Positions 14,001 to 25,710 of a stretch of DNA of 64,000 bases are shown here, one piece after another. Numbering within the stretch: the first letter of the stretch is position 1; each line of letters opens with the position of its first letter. Under the pieces are notes generated by a model. It ran no database searches and was not told the DNA's origin. It worked only from the letters and a program-made list of their open reading frames with translations. The stretch covers positions 7,283,542 to 7,347,541 of the forward strand of contig CM023534.1 of NCBI GenBank assembly GCA_013350335.1, read 5' to 3'. The DNA is from Chimonanthus salicifolius. Taxonomy: Eukaryota > Streptophyta > Magnoliopsida > Laurales > Calycanthaceae. A program made the position numbers and the translations under genes.

Positions 14001-17000
14001 TTGTAGCCCTTTGGGCAAAGACAGTTTTTACAATGAAATAAAATCAAGATTGAGAATTTCTCTGCAAATCCTCTGCCGTGATTATCTTGGAGCGAATCCG
14101 AGAGTTTGGCGTGAAGCTGTCTCCCTTCCAGGTACTTGATCCTCTTCTCTCTTCTCTTCTTCTTCTCCTCTCTCTTCCCTTTTTCTTCTCTGTTTGCTTT
14201 CCCTTACCCTGCTGCCACTGCCAGCCATAGCCTGTCCTTGATCTTTCGCCAGCCTCTCAGCCCAGATCTACCTTCCTACACCATTCAGAGCTTTCACCCC
14301 TCCCTAATCTCCTTCCCTTGCTGCCGCCCCTCCCGAAACTCACATCTACACCTGCTGTTACCCCCAAACAGTTCTTCTACAGGTGCCGTTAGCCCCTTTT
14401 GGACATTCTATATTCATCAAGAACCCAGCCAGACCTCTTTCTTAGGCCTTTCCCCTGTCCCAGATATCCCATACAGTTTCAAATACCGCTGTCCCAAGCT
14501 GTTTTGACTTCCTTTTCATATTACACAGTTAAATTTACCCTTGTTTGGTGAGGAATCTGTGTTTGTGTGATCTGATAATCTCCTTGGTTTTGAGAGCCTT
14601 CTAATTTTGAGCTATGACATGGTTTGGATTGTTATTTTATTACTTACATTGAATCCTCTTAATTTTATTGATTATTTGTGGTAGACTTTATTATTCTAAT
14701 TGTTATTATTAATTTTAATTTTAATTTCAGCCTCATTTAGTTTCTTATTATTGCATAAATCGCATTTAGGCATTTAGGGTCACCTTTTGTCTTGTCCTGC
14801 GTCAGATTGTTTCTCCGGGGTGCAGGTGGTTGTTGCCCGTATTCTTCTCTCTCTCTCGCGCTCTCTCTCTCTGTTGCGGCTTGGTTTGTGGCCACACAAC
14901 ACCGCTGCAACTGTGAAGGAAAAAAAAAAATGTAAAACCCTTTTTCTTCCTCTTTCCTAAAACCTTTTTAATTTTGTTTTTTTCCCCTTCATTCAGTTCC
15001 CTTTTACCGTTTCTTCATTTTTTTTTTATTTCTTTTAGTATTTCTATTTATTTTAGAGTTATCTTATTTGTATCTCTTTTCACAAAAATTCTTCTTATTT
15101 GTGATTGTTTAATACTATTATTATTATTATTATTTTATATATATTTTTTCCATGGGTGGGGCATAAAGCAAAACAACTGGTACGTGTTTTCACCTACTTG
15201 GTGAATCTTTCTTTGAATCTTCCTTTTATCCTCTTTACTTAATACTTAGGGCACTTTGCAACTCTAAATTTCTATAAATAGAGGTAAAATAACTTCAAAA
15301 TTATGACTAGCATCTTGGAACCTAGGCACCCTAACAAGAAAGAGCTTAGAGTTAGTAGATGTTATGAAAAGAAGAAACATAGGCATGCTTGCTTGCAAGA
15401 GACCAAGTGGAAGGGTAGCAAAGCTAGAGATTTAGGAGAGGGGTTTAAGGCTATTCAACGTAGTGGAGTATATTCTAGAAACAAGGTGGAAAGGTGGGAA
15501 ACCACTTTAGAGACTTCATAAGCTTGCTAACGTGTGGGAGCGGAGAAGTAGAGATCTTGACCACATGAGATGCATTAAGGATGATAACCATAGGGTTTTA
15601 GAGAAAAACAAAGAAATTAGGGAAAGGCAGGAAACCTACTTTAAAGACTTAATGAACACTCTCAATTAGAAGATAAGAGGCAATATAAAAGGAGAGGCAA
15701 ATGGGGGGATGGTGAACAAATAACAAAAACTGAAGTGAAACAAGCCTTGAAAAAATGAAGAAGAATAGAACGCTAAGACCGGATAGCATCCCAATCAAAG
15801 TCAAGTCTATTTTAGGGAAAGTGGTTATGTTGGGTGACCCGATTATTCAACAAGATTTTTAGCCTCAAAATAAATGCCTGATGAGTGACGTAAGTGTGAC
15901 GCCCCGCTCTCTATCAATCTACTCTGTTATAAAAAAAAAAAAAATAGACTCTAATTTACGGGAAGAAGCGAGTGAAAAGTGCACACATAGGGTTGGCCAA
16001 TTAAGGGTCGGACTTTGGAAGTTCGGACTTAGCTCACGTCATGACGTCCCGCTCTCTATCACTCTACTCTGTTATAAAAAAAAAAAAATAGACTCTGATT
16101 TATGGGAAGAAGCGAGTGAAAAAGGGCGGGGCGTTATAGTAAGAGCACAATAGTCTTTTTTTAAAAACAAAGGAGATATTCAAAGTTGTGCTAACTACCG
16201 AGAGATCAAACTCATGAGTCATATATTGAAACTTTGGTAAAGGGTAATAAAGGGCCGCCTAAGACAAGAGTCTAATATATCTGAAAACCAATTTAGGTTT
16301 ATGCCAGGTAGGTCAACAACAAAAGCTATTTTTATTCTAATACAACTTATAGAGAAGTTTAGGGAGAAGAGGAAAAACCTAGAGTACCAAGTTAACTAAT
16401 TTAGAGAACCTTGATTAATAAATATATCCCCAACAACTATGTTAAGATTATTCAATATATGTATGAGGGTGCAACCACTACCGTTAGAATTGTTTGTGGT
16501 GAGACAGTTGAGTTCCCTGTTGGAGTGGGACTCCATCAAAGATCCACTTTAAGCCCGTATATGTTTGCATTACTCATGGACAACATCAAAAATCCAAGAT
16601 GAGGTGCCATGGTGTATGCATTTTGCAGATGACTATTAATTAGTAAGACAAAACAACTCAATGTGAGGATTGATTTGTGGAGGTGAACGTTGGAGTCAAA
16701 CGGTTTAAAAATTAGTAGAACTAAAACAGAATATATGGAATGTAACTTTAGTGGATTAGACGATAATAAGGGTAACACGACAAAAATAGGAAACGGCTTA
16801 GTTGCACATGTGATAAGTTTTGAAAACTGGGCTCTGTGGTAGAATCTAAAGGAATATAACGAATGTGATAGGAGAGAAGTGGGCAAAATGCAGACAAGCT
16901 AGTTGGGTCTTATGTGATAAAAGAGTCCCCCTTTTAAAAAGATGATTTTACAAAATAGTTATTTGACCTGCAATGCTATACGGAGTAGAGTATTGGGTAA

Positions 17001-20000
17001 TAATAAATAAATAAATAATCAAAGTTACGATAACGGATATGTGCATGCTACATTGGATGAGTGGTTTAATCTCATAGGATAAAGTTAGGAACGAAAGCAT
17101 TAGGGATAATTTAAAAATAGCTCTAATAGATGACAAATTGAGAGAAACTCGTTTGAAATGGTTTGGTCATATTCGTAAAAGATCAAATACAACCCCAGTG
17201 CGTAGAGTTGAGAAGCTACAGATCGAAGGCACTAAAAGGAGAGGGCAACCTTTAAAAATATGGAGGAAAGCGATAAAAAAAGGGGACGTTAGATTGTAGA
17301 GTGACAGAGAGTATGGTTTACGAAAGGGTCAACTAGAGAAGAATAACTCATAAAACCGACACCAGATAGATGGGATATTGGATGCTGCTGATGATGATGG
17401 TGAAGTGTGGAAAGAACACATTATATACCAGTATTTCTAGATGAAGTTTCATTTGAAGCTTCCTTGATTGGTAGAATAATGTTCTCTCTAATTCCTCCTC
17501 ATGCATCAAGATCGTCTTTATGGGTGGTATATGTTTTTTTTTCCCCTTTCTTGAATGATAGTGATTTTGTTAAGAAAACAAGTGGTATACTTTACAATGA
17601 AGTCATCACTCTCAAAAAAAATGAAATAATTACCCTAAACTACTAGGCCATCGATCTCATAAAATTGCAGTAAATCTGAACCCTTCTAATCCTAAATCAT
17701 CTAAAATAACAACCCCTTCCCCTCCCTACTTTCACAGCAGTATCACTGTAGCACCACTATACAGTACTGTAGTGAATGGACCTATTTGTTAGCCCCAATG
17801 GGCTACATCAGAAACTCGAGTACAGAATAGAAGACTCACAGGAAGTCAGGAACAGTGCCTATCTCCACAGTTCAACCTACCTCTCATTTCCTGCTACTCC
17901 CATCTCCACATCAAAGCTCTCACTCAATATAATGTATGGCATCTATGTCCATGTCATGCTTAGTCTTGTGGCTGCTAGCAGAGCCATTTGTGTTTTATGA
18001 AAGGGGTTCCAATATGGGGCCAGGATACCTCATAGGTTGTTGCAAAAGCCCCTTAGACAACTCCTGTCTTCATTGACAGAATGCTGATATTTTTTTGGAT
18101 TCATAGACATAAAGATGGATGTGGTTAATTAGACCATACACAGGAACAAGATGCACAAACATGCACAATGATCTAAAAAGAAGTAATAAATTGGACAGCT
18201 AGAATCTTCCATGCCAAGTTGCATGGGTACGAGTACAAGTGTCGGTATCCAACATGGGTAACAAGGTATCAGACAAGACGACCCCCAAAAAAAAGGACAC
18301 GGAGACATGGCACCACAACTAAATTAAATTAAATCTAAGTTTATTTTGAATGAAAATAAGGTGTGAAAAATATACTAATTTTACTCTAAATATTTAGGTA
18401 ACAAATATATTGATGTTTTAATTAAGCTTTAAGAGGGGAAAGGTACTGTAATTATTTTAGTTATCTTAGAAAGTAATTTAAAAAGCACTAAACTCATGAA
18501 GAATGGGTATGAGTATCTACTGTGCAACACGAGTACGTAAAACATTTTGAAGTGTCCGTGCAACATAGCTTCCATGATAAAAGATTTTCTTCCTTTTTTT
18601 GGCACTTCCCAAGTACGGATAGGTTCATCACATCAAATAAAGTAGGCCAGCTCAGAGTAGGCCACAAATGGGGCAGACTGACAATACAGCATAGGCAACC
18701 TGCTTAAGACTGCACATGGCCCGACATTTTACATTTGCAAGTTATTGGCCTAGCTTGGAACACTGAAACAGAAGTATGCAAAAAGATTCTCCCACAGACT
18801 AAATTAAACACAATTCCTTTCAATGGCTGCTTCTAAAATTGTAAATCACTCCTAGGGCAATTTAACTGCAGAATACCAATGCAATTTGGATCACCTATCT
18901 TGGCGCCAGTCAATGACATGCACAATCAAGGGGCTCCTGAACCCTTGGTCGACCGCATAATTTATAACTCAGAGATGATTCATGGAAAGAGCCCATCTTA
19001 GAACATGGGCAAAGCATAAGCAAAAAAGGACACATGCAAAGACAGCAAGAAGCACTTAAAATCCATGTCAATGCACACATCAATGCAAATGCATAAGAAC
19101 AACAAAATAGCACCAACCCTTCGTATCTCCGCAGCTGACACACGAGTCATATGTGCAGGAAGCTCCTCTCTTTCAAGGTCCTGTCAATTACAAATTAATA
19201 GCATGAAACTGTGTAGAAAGAAAAAACTCATGCATAGTATTTTGAAACAGAAAGGCTCATGCAGAATTACAGAGAAATAGTAAAGAAGCAGAAGCATAGA
19301 TGTTTAATCACAAAATTTTCTTGCCTCTAAAAACTCTAAATGTATGCCGGCCCAGAGGTATATAGACCATGATATGACAAGTCCTACCATATATGGGAAA
19401 AAACCCTTTAATATCAATTCCCCTAAAATATCTCCACCCATCAAATGATCATTAATATATAGGTTGCCCATTTAAATGTGACCACTGAATGCATCTATGT
19501 TTGCAAGCAACAATGGGATAGCAAAATCAACAATATGAAGGATTTAGACTATCATCACACCCAACCATGATTGGGCAACTTAAGTAGTGCTCAACCAGAA
19601 ACCACGTGGAGCTTGATTGGAATTGCTCAGGCTAAGACCTGAAAATCCCCAACCTGACCTAAGTTCGCCTTGAGCTCGGATTGACCCTCAACCAACAAAA
19701 CCTAACCAGACTTTACCTAAGCTTGTCACCTTAGCCCAATCTGCCCCAATCTTATGTTGCATTTGGTTCCGCTGAACTGGCTTGGTTGGTTGGTTGGTCC
19801 TTGAGAACTTAGGGTCGGCCCTCAACCTGAACCTGACCCAATCAGCCCAAGTTGCTGTTGAAACTAGCATCCTCAATTACCCAAAGGTTGGCCCAATTTT
19901 CCCATGAGGTTTGACCAAAAAAGGTTGGTCCTATTGCTCAAGAATCAAATATAACAGCTCACAAATTAAAATATAATCATGCATACCAGCTCGCCAATTA

Positions 20001-21352
20001 AGACGACATTCTCCCCACGTATAACATATAGACCTAATGGAATGTCACAATACAGATCCCCAACAATGACTCGCTCACAAGCACCTTCAAGAACGGCATT
20101 AGCTGTGGACGGAAACAAATTATATGATTTAGTGACCATCCTAAAGAAAAGAAACATATTATACCATAATAAGTGATAACAAATTAATACCAAATTGATC
20201 AAATGATCGAAGAATCCCCAAAAGTTTTCTACCATCTCGTAGCAATACAAGGAGTTTCTCTGTCACATAAAGAAAACTTTCAGACTGTCAGTAAAAATAC
20301 TTCTAAGAAAAATGTTGTGAATTGGTGCAACAACAATCGTTTTATGTCTCTCCCAATTTTCCAAAACTATGACGGCTCTCTGTCTCCAGCATGGTTTATT
20401 GATGAGTGCTGAGACCAAGACTTAGCCAGTGAACAGTTGGATCAACCTAATGACTTAATTAGCCAAACAAGTAAGTCAATTGATTAATCTTTTAATTATA
20501 TGCATCCATCTTCATAATATTAATAACATAAAATATATAAATAGACAGGAAAAATCTAACAAAGTGGGTAAATTAGGTGAATAAATGATCAAGGTGACTC
20601 AGTGGGTTGACCTGGTTACTAAGTAGGTCAACTGAGTGGCTCAACCAAAGTTCAACTAGACTCATCCAAAACGAGTTAGGAGTTGGGAGTTTGGGATTCC
20701 ACCCAGTAGCTTAGTAATTAATCAAGTCAAGTCAGCTTCAAGCAAGCTCCCAGCCGACTTACTGAGTCTCTATACTCTTCTTTTACAAGGGTTTTCTTGG
20801 ATTGCAGTTTAGGGCACCCCACCCATTGCTACCCACTTAGGGACAACCATTTCCAAAAACTTCCCATTTTAAGAAGACGAATCTATAGAAGTCATGTTAT
20901 TCACTACTTTCTGAGTGACCAGGAAGCAACTCAATCAGAAACACATTTCACCACAGCCAGTTTGTTTTACGACTGCTTATGAACAGCGCCAGACAAAAGT
21001 AAAAACTAATGACCAAGAAAACTCACACAACACACGGAGATACTATTATAGCAAATAGCCAAACAACCAAAATCCAATCTAAAACATGAAAGATATTACT
21101 GAATTGTCACTGCAAAACCTGTATTGTACCGGTTATCTCTCGGACCCAAAGCCAGACATAAGAAAAACCCACATAAAAAGTGTTATATCGAACAACACGT
21201 CATCATCATCATATGTAAGATATCTACAGCTAACGTAAAATAAAACATTAGAATCTGAAATCTAATGTGGAGAAAGAGAGAGATATATTACTATCGAGAT
21301 AGCTTGCAAGAGATGTGGAGAGAAAAATATCTTCTGGTCCTGACCAAGACAT
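11001..21352 (-). CDS. LSM1: Sm-like protein LSM1 (LSm1-7 mRNA decapping activator)
   Basis: Five coding exons on the minus strand: 21352-21292, 20259-20191, 20102-19987, 19180-19118 and 11078-11001. They join in frame to 128 aa, the usual plant LSM1 length. The protein begins MSWSGPEDIFLSTSLASYLD. The Sm1 motif is KLLVLLRDGRKLLGILRSFDQFA and the Sm2 motif includes YVIRGENVVLIGEL. The C-terminal extension, typical of LSM1, ends in RKRMEFLDLD. By family knowledge, LSM1 gives the cytoplasmic LSm1-7 ring its identity; the ring binds oligoadenylated mRNA 3' ends and promotes decapping in P-bodies. Intron lengths are 1032, 88, 806 and 8039 bp; the last is exceptional and filled with TE remains. 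The first exon is placed at the ATG at 21352, whose MSWSGP start matches plant orthologues. A further non-coding leader exon probably lies near 21.5-22.1 kb, where a CT-rich tract sits upstream. Confidence 0.96.
12060..12500 (+). mobile_element. RTE-like LINE 3'-end remnant
   Basis: Broken frames show LQWFQHIFK, a basic KKLKKQGG block, and a DPNRWDIV-like end followed by a short GGTGATGATAA tail. RTE elements typically end in short TGA-rich tails rather than long poly(A). It lies inside the LSM1 intron, opposite to the gene. Confidence 0.55.
12560..12706. repeat. Pair of direct repeats carrying a palindrome
   Basis: The segments at 12560-12600 and 12665-12706 share CTAGGACA, an optional GC, then the perfect palindrome AAGTTGTATACAACTT and CATGCATTTAAACACA. 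The 65-bp spacer is unrelated. It could be a local duplication or the two ends of a small element. Confidence 0.7.
13375..13730 (+). mobile_element. LINE RNase H domain relic
   Basis: Across shifted frames one can read a GILELEEFRV block, then DSKAVVSWVLY, then FKVSWIPHSANSAADEMERQG. These correspond to the aspartate block and the SANxxAD block of the archaeal-type RNase H domain found at the C-terminus of plant L1-type LINEs. Frameshifts and a stop make it non-functional. Confidence 0.6.
13741..14135 (+). mobile_element. LTR-like stretch (possible solo LTR fragment)
   Basis: It begins TGATGCGGAG just after a short purine tract (GAGGGGA). A TATATAAGG box near 13990 is followed by a leader with CAATGAAATAAAATCAAG and AATTTCTCTGCAAATC, the layout of a plant LTR R/U5 region. 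No matching 3' end or target duplication was found, so this is tentative. Confidence 0.35.
14843..14872. repeat. CT-rich microsatellite
   Basis: (CT)n interrupted by CGCG, inside the pyrimidine-rich portion of the LSM1 intron. Confidence 0.8.
15290..17400 (+). mobile_element. Decayed RTE-like LINE (endonuclease to RT C-terminus)
   Basis: The order of blocks is that of a plant RTE-type element. An endonuclease-like LQETKWKGSKARDLGEGFK sits near 15390. A RSRDLDHMRCIKD linker follows at about 15550. RT blocks come next: an IKLMSH-like block near 16210, then YMYEGATTTVR, VGVGLHQRSTLSPYMFAL (16450-16570), a degraded ADD box, RTKTEYMEC near 16720 and LKWFGHIRK near 17160. It ends in a GATGATGATGG tail. 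Stops, frameshifts and internal deletions are everywhere. A 244-bp element is inserted at 15895. It lies in the LSM1 intron on the opposite strand. Confidence 0.75.
15895..16138. mobile_element. 244-bp nested element with GACGCCCCGC inverted ends and 5-bp TSD
   Basis: The ends are TGTGACGCCCCGC and GCGGGGCGTTATA, which are imperfect inverted repeats. It is flanked by GTAAG on both sides (15890-15894 and 16139-16143). Removing it with one GTAAG rejoins the LINE sequence around an MPDE...KST block, so it inserted into the LINE. Internally it carries two copies of an ~80-bp unit 145 bp apart (15898-15979, 16043-16122), each with an A-tract. TG start and 5-bp duplication suggest an LTR-type integration; the TA end does not. 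Confidence 0.7.
18225..18575. mobile_element. Possible TIR element with GTGTCCG-type ends
   Basis: The left side has GGGTACGAGTACAAGTGTCGGT and the right side GAGTACG followed by GAAGTGTCCGTGCAAC. The similarity of the two sides and the AT-rich core suggest a small DNA element, but the exact ends and target duplication were not resolved. Confidence 0.3.
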
Positions 21353-21509
21353 TGAAGCTTTCTACAGTTTCTGAACTCCAAAAAATGGCTCAAAAATCTT
21401 CGAAAGCAAAATCAAATGCATTGGCAGTTCAATTTCTCTCTTCTTCCCTGTTGTCGCCACTGTAAAGAACTGAAACCCGTAAGAATAAGAGAAACCAAAA
21501 CAACAAAGC

Positions 21510-21652
21510 TTAAGGATGCATGTAAAAAAAAAAACTTTCTAGGAAAATAGTCATATTTTAACCAAAAGTGAAGATGGATTTTCCCCTTTTTTTTTAACAA
21601 AAAAATAGCTATTTTCCATGAAAGCGCTTCTCTTTCCATCCATGCAAATGGT
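21510..21652. mobile_element. Foldback MITE, GGATGCATG family, copy A
   Basis: The left arm has AAGGATGCATGTAAA followed by AGGAAAATAGTCATATTT. The right arm has AAATAGCTATTTTCC and CTTTCCATCCATGCAAATGG. The arms are inverted relative to each other. It lies upstream of the LSM1 start codon, probably in the 5' leader or leader intron. Confidence 0.6.
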
Positions 21653-21660
21653 TAAGACGT

Positions 21661-21796
21661 CATTTGATGCATGGTAAGGGAAGGAGACTGCTTCGATGGA
21701 AAAGAACCATCTTCGAACAAAATTTTATTAAATGCACATCCTTTAAAAAAATGGCTTTTTTCTAATAAAACGCTTACGTTCCATGCATCCAAACGG
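21661..21796. mobile_element. Foldback MITE, GGATGCATG family, copy B
   Basis: The arms are CATTTGATGCATGGTAAGG and CGTTCCATGCATCCAAACGG. It lies directly next to copy A, so two related elements are in tandem upstream of LSM1. Confidence 0.6.
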
Positions 21797-22612
21797 CCCC
21801 AATTCTCAATGAGAAAACCCCTAATTCTGGCTAAAATACGAAACCCAAGAGAGCACAAATCCGAAGCGAGAAAGACCCCCGGATTGCTCTACCGTGTTAA
21901 AAGGATTTGAAAGAACAGCCAAATCCAATCTCTGCAGAAAAGAAAAAAAATATGTGAAGAGAGAAAGATGGGGGCTTTCCCATCTTGCGGGATTCTTCCA
22001 GCGCTTTAGGGTTTTAGAACTACTACCTTTGAATCGACGAGTGTAGCTTGGTTTTGGAAAGATCTGCCCTTTTTCTCATCTCCGAAGAGAGAGAGCGAGA
22101 GAGAGAAGGTAAGAAAAAACACTGCTGCAGTTTGACTATAGGTACTGTTATTTAGGACTTTCATCCACTCTACTAGTCTATAGCAATCGTAGCCATTTAA
22201 ACTTTGGGCCCCACCCATTTTCTTGGGTTAGGATTATTATAGGTCGAACAATAAGTGAAATATGTTTATATAATTATCATATAAACTTAATAAATGGACA
22301 ACCTGCCAAAGATGAAAATGTTCAATAAAGGTTCACTGAGCACCATGCATTGCATCAAATGGCAAGTTAATTCTACTGGAACTATATTTTTAAATTATGT
22401 TTAGTAGAATTAATTTTTTTTCCATATATTGGGGCCTATATGCTTTAAAGACTCTTTTTAGGTACTTGTTTTAACCTCTTGTGTGAAAAAATATGTTGAT
22501 TTTATTCATCTATAATTAGATTATTGTTGATTTTATTCATCTTATTCATGGATATTATCAATAGTGTCTCATCATAATACGATCAAAATTTGTTTGGAGA
22601 TATAAGATAGGT

Positions 22613-22765
22613 GAAATTACCATTTTACCTTTATCAGTATACCGTTCATCAAGTACCGGTGTATCGATACGCAGAATATATACATGCAGTTATGTGTTAT
22701 CAGTACACTAATACTTAATAAGTGATATACCAGTATAGATAAAATGGAAATTTTATTCCATCACG
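22613..22765. mobile_element. Small inverted-repeat element between LSM1 and LAZY
   Basis: The left end contains ACCATTTTACCTTTATCAGTATAC. The right end contains the inverse motif GTATAGATAAAATGGAAATTTTA. The core carries ACCGGTGTATCGATACG. No target duplication was identified. Confidence 0.4.
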
Positions 22766-23418
22766 TGTTTCTTAACTGATTTTACACGTGTTAGAATGAC
22801 TGGTAGTTTATAATAAGACTTTCAAAAATAAGAAAAAAGGAAGGCATGTGCACTTTATTTATTGCCAGATATAAATTATAAAGAGGTTTTACCAACTATA
22901 ATATCTCATATTAAATTTGTTTTGTCCCATGTACAAAATGTCCCTCTTAAATTTCCGTTGAAAACTCAACCTCTCATGAAAAAAAGTCATTCCAAATAGA
23001 AAAATATACGTTTCATTTATAGTATTTGTTAAATTATGTCGGTTTTCTTTTTCATGTCAACATAAGATTAACAAATGAACTTGGGTAGAAACACACACTC
23101 TGTTGATAGCAGGGGTTAAAATGGCCGATAGTCTTAGCTCACTCAACCATTCTATTTTTCACTTATTCTTCAAATCCAACGTAGGCCATATTTGATTTAA
23201 GGAATAAGTGAAAATAAAATAGAATGAGTTAGATGTTTTTGGACTCAGATTAGAGAATCACACAGAATGTGCTATGACATTTTCTGAATCAACAACTGTA
23301 CTTTTCTTTAATGTAATATATTGTCATCTACATGGTAATTTCACAATTCATCTAAAGATTTAATAGTTTTTCATCAATGGTTTGACTGCATAATATTGTT
23401 ATTCTTCTTTGATAATTT

Positions 23419-23613
23419 AGGCTGCGTTTTGATGAGGGATAAATTTTGTAGGAGTTACTCTGAAATACCCTTATCAGGAATTACCTCAAGTAATATGAAA
23501 ATTCCTTTGAAGGAAATTGTTTTTAAAAGTTAGAAATGAGATAAAATTTGAATTTTTACCGTTACCATTATCAAATAAAAGTAATGAAAGATAACCCCCT
23601 CTACTCTTACGCA
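23419..23613. mobile_element. Possible MITE with AGGCTGCGT ends
   Basis: The stretch opens AGGCTGCGTTTTGATGAGG and closes ACTCTTACGCAGCCT, an inverted 9-bp end. The interior is AT-rich and non-coding. A clear target duplication is lacking. Confidence 0.4.
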
Positions 23614-24097
23614 GCCTTGATGGATTGAGAGAAGAAAACTAGGTCATCTAGGACATGGAATGTGATTAGGCCTTGACTCAGCCAACGAGCTAAGATTATT
23701 CATATGGAGCCAAACCCAATTTAAAAGCATTGATTAAGTGACCCATCAAGTTGACCTGAATCTAGTCACAGAATTCTTGATTAAGAACGAAGATTTCAAT
23801 CTAATTAGTAATTAAATTAAGTTTGGATTAACCCATTACTAAATAAGCGACAAATTAATCGTCAACTGACATGTCACCACCTCCCGTGAGTTTATGTTCT
23901 ACTGCACTTGCATTTACAAAATTCAAACAATTGCTTCATAAAACTTTCAGGTATAATCTCCTTAGCCCATCGACATTCGTTGCTGTTTGATTTCCATTAT
24001 CAATATTCAATACACAGAAGGACCGTATATATCCAATTTCTTCTTCTTCTTTCATTTCAGAATTATTTTGTTGGGAAAAGTAGCTTCTAGGCTCTAA

Positions 24098-24268
24098 CTT
24101 TTTTCTTTTTTTTTGAATTTACGGGTGGGAAACTGCAGGATACCTAGCGTAAAACCCCCACGGATGAACCCCTACCCCTAAGGCACACCAAGGTTAGGCC
24201 ATGGGAGCTCGAACCCGTGACCTCCTACTTCCTGAGGCGGGAGGTAACCAGCTGAACTACACCCATGT
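24098..24268 (-). mobile_element. tRNA-derived SINE (second family)
   Basis: Read on the minus strand it has an A box TAGTTCAGCTGGTTA and a B box GGTTCGAGCTC about 40 bp apart, then a ~110-bp body ending in an A-rich tail (T-tract at 24098-24112 on the plus strand). TAACTTT occurs at both sides and may be a short remnant of the target duplication. Related copies are at 33.5 and 35.2 kb. Confidence 0.75.
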
Positions 24269-25710
24269 GAGTAACTTTAACTTGTCATGTAAAGAGACCA
24301 TACAAATTGATGACAATTTTTTAAAAATAAAAATGGAATTCCATCCTCCTCCCTTCTTGTCAAAGTGAACAAAAATATTAACAAATTTCATTTTAAATAA
24401 TTGATAAAAATGTGTTTTTCAATCTCCATCTTTCACTTTATTTAAGATTCGACAAAAACGAAAATCTTTATTCTTTAGCATGGACCTGTAACACAAAGGC
24501 CTTACTAGATGGTAGCCCAATTTGATGATCACTAAGTTAACCAAGTCTGGGCCTGCAATCGGACAAGAAACTCATGCTTTGAGCCTAGAAACATGCCCAT
24601 GTCCAGAGAGAGGCATTTATTTTTTAAGCAGTTGTCTCAGACCAACTCAACTCCACGTCTCCACCCACATTGACTTGGTGAGACATGGGTTTGTTTTGGG
24701 GTAGAATTTGGGTCAGGCCTAACTCAAGCTGACATGAAAAAAAATTCCAGTTTTGGGTTGATTTGGACTTTGGTTAGGCTCATTTTTGGGTCTAAATGTC
24801 ATATCCGAATTAGAGTTTGGGTTAGGCAGGGCCTAGTACATGAAAATTCAAATTTGTCCTAAAAAACCCAATTTTAGCCATAACTTATAAAACCTAATTT
24901 TATTGTTTTAATATTTTGTACAAATATAAAATTTATGTAATAAATAGTCTGTATTTTAATAGAAAATACAAAAAAAAATAATCACATTTATGGACCCAAA
25001 TAAGCCTGAGCCCATATAAGCCAGCATATACGAACAGCTGCACAGGTCATATAAATACAATTAGAGCTGGGTTAGATTGAATATTCTACTTAACATAGGC
25101 CCAGATTGGGCCTTTAATTACAATTTGAGCCCAAACTTTGACATATCCAAAAAGCAGCCCAGCCCGCTCAAGTTGCAGCCGTAGAATACATGCAAATCTC
25201 ATGTGAAATTGTAAAATGTTGGGTAAGAAATACCAATATACCATGCAAAGAACATGCAGTAATGGGTCTTGGCTTCTGCCAGAGTATAATTTCCAGAAAA
25301 ATGTGAGAGAAATTGGGACATGAATCGACTGTATGACTATGACACATTGCACCCATGACTTCTAAATACATCTAAACACATCCATACAATGAGTGACACC
25401 ATGTTCCTCCACCCCTCTCGTCACCAATGCTCGTTGCACTTTCTTTTCCATCTAATTATCATAACTTTTAATAATTCTTCCATTGATTGTTTTGATTTTT
25501 CTTTTATTCGGTTCAGACACGTTCAAACTCCAAGGTTTGGATGCTTGGATTTTCAGTTCCCCCTTTGAATATCATCTAACCTGCTGAATAGATAAAAGAA
25601 AGCTTCATTAAAGTAGCAAAGTTTTTCAAGTGAACATACAACTAGTTAGATTTTTCTAGGATGATTATGATGTGTGAACTCACCTGAATAAATCAATCGA
25701 CATGGAAGAT

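Larger units (their letters stand above)
11079..19117 (-). other. 8.0-kb last intron of LSM1, a TE sink
   Basis: Donor is at 19117-19116 (AGG|gttggt) and acceptor at 11080-11079 (ttttacag|GCCCAG). The intron separates RVSAAEIRR from AQKAERDATDLKG, two parts that are contiguous in LSM1. It contains two RTE-like LINE remnants, a nested 244-bp element, an RNase H relic, an LTR-like stretch and simple repeats. The gene must still be spliced across it if it is functional. Confidence 0.9.

Noticed and set aside
14136..14507. 123-codon open frame rich in Ser, Phe and Pro
   Set aside because: It comes from a pyrimidine-rich intron stretch, with no protein motif.
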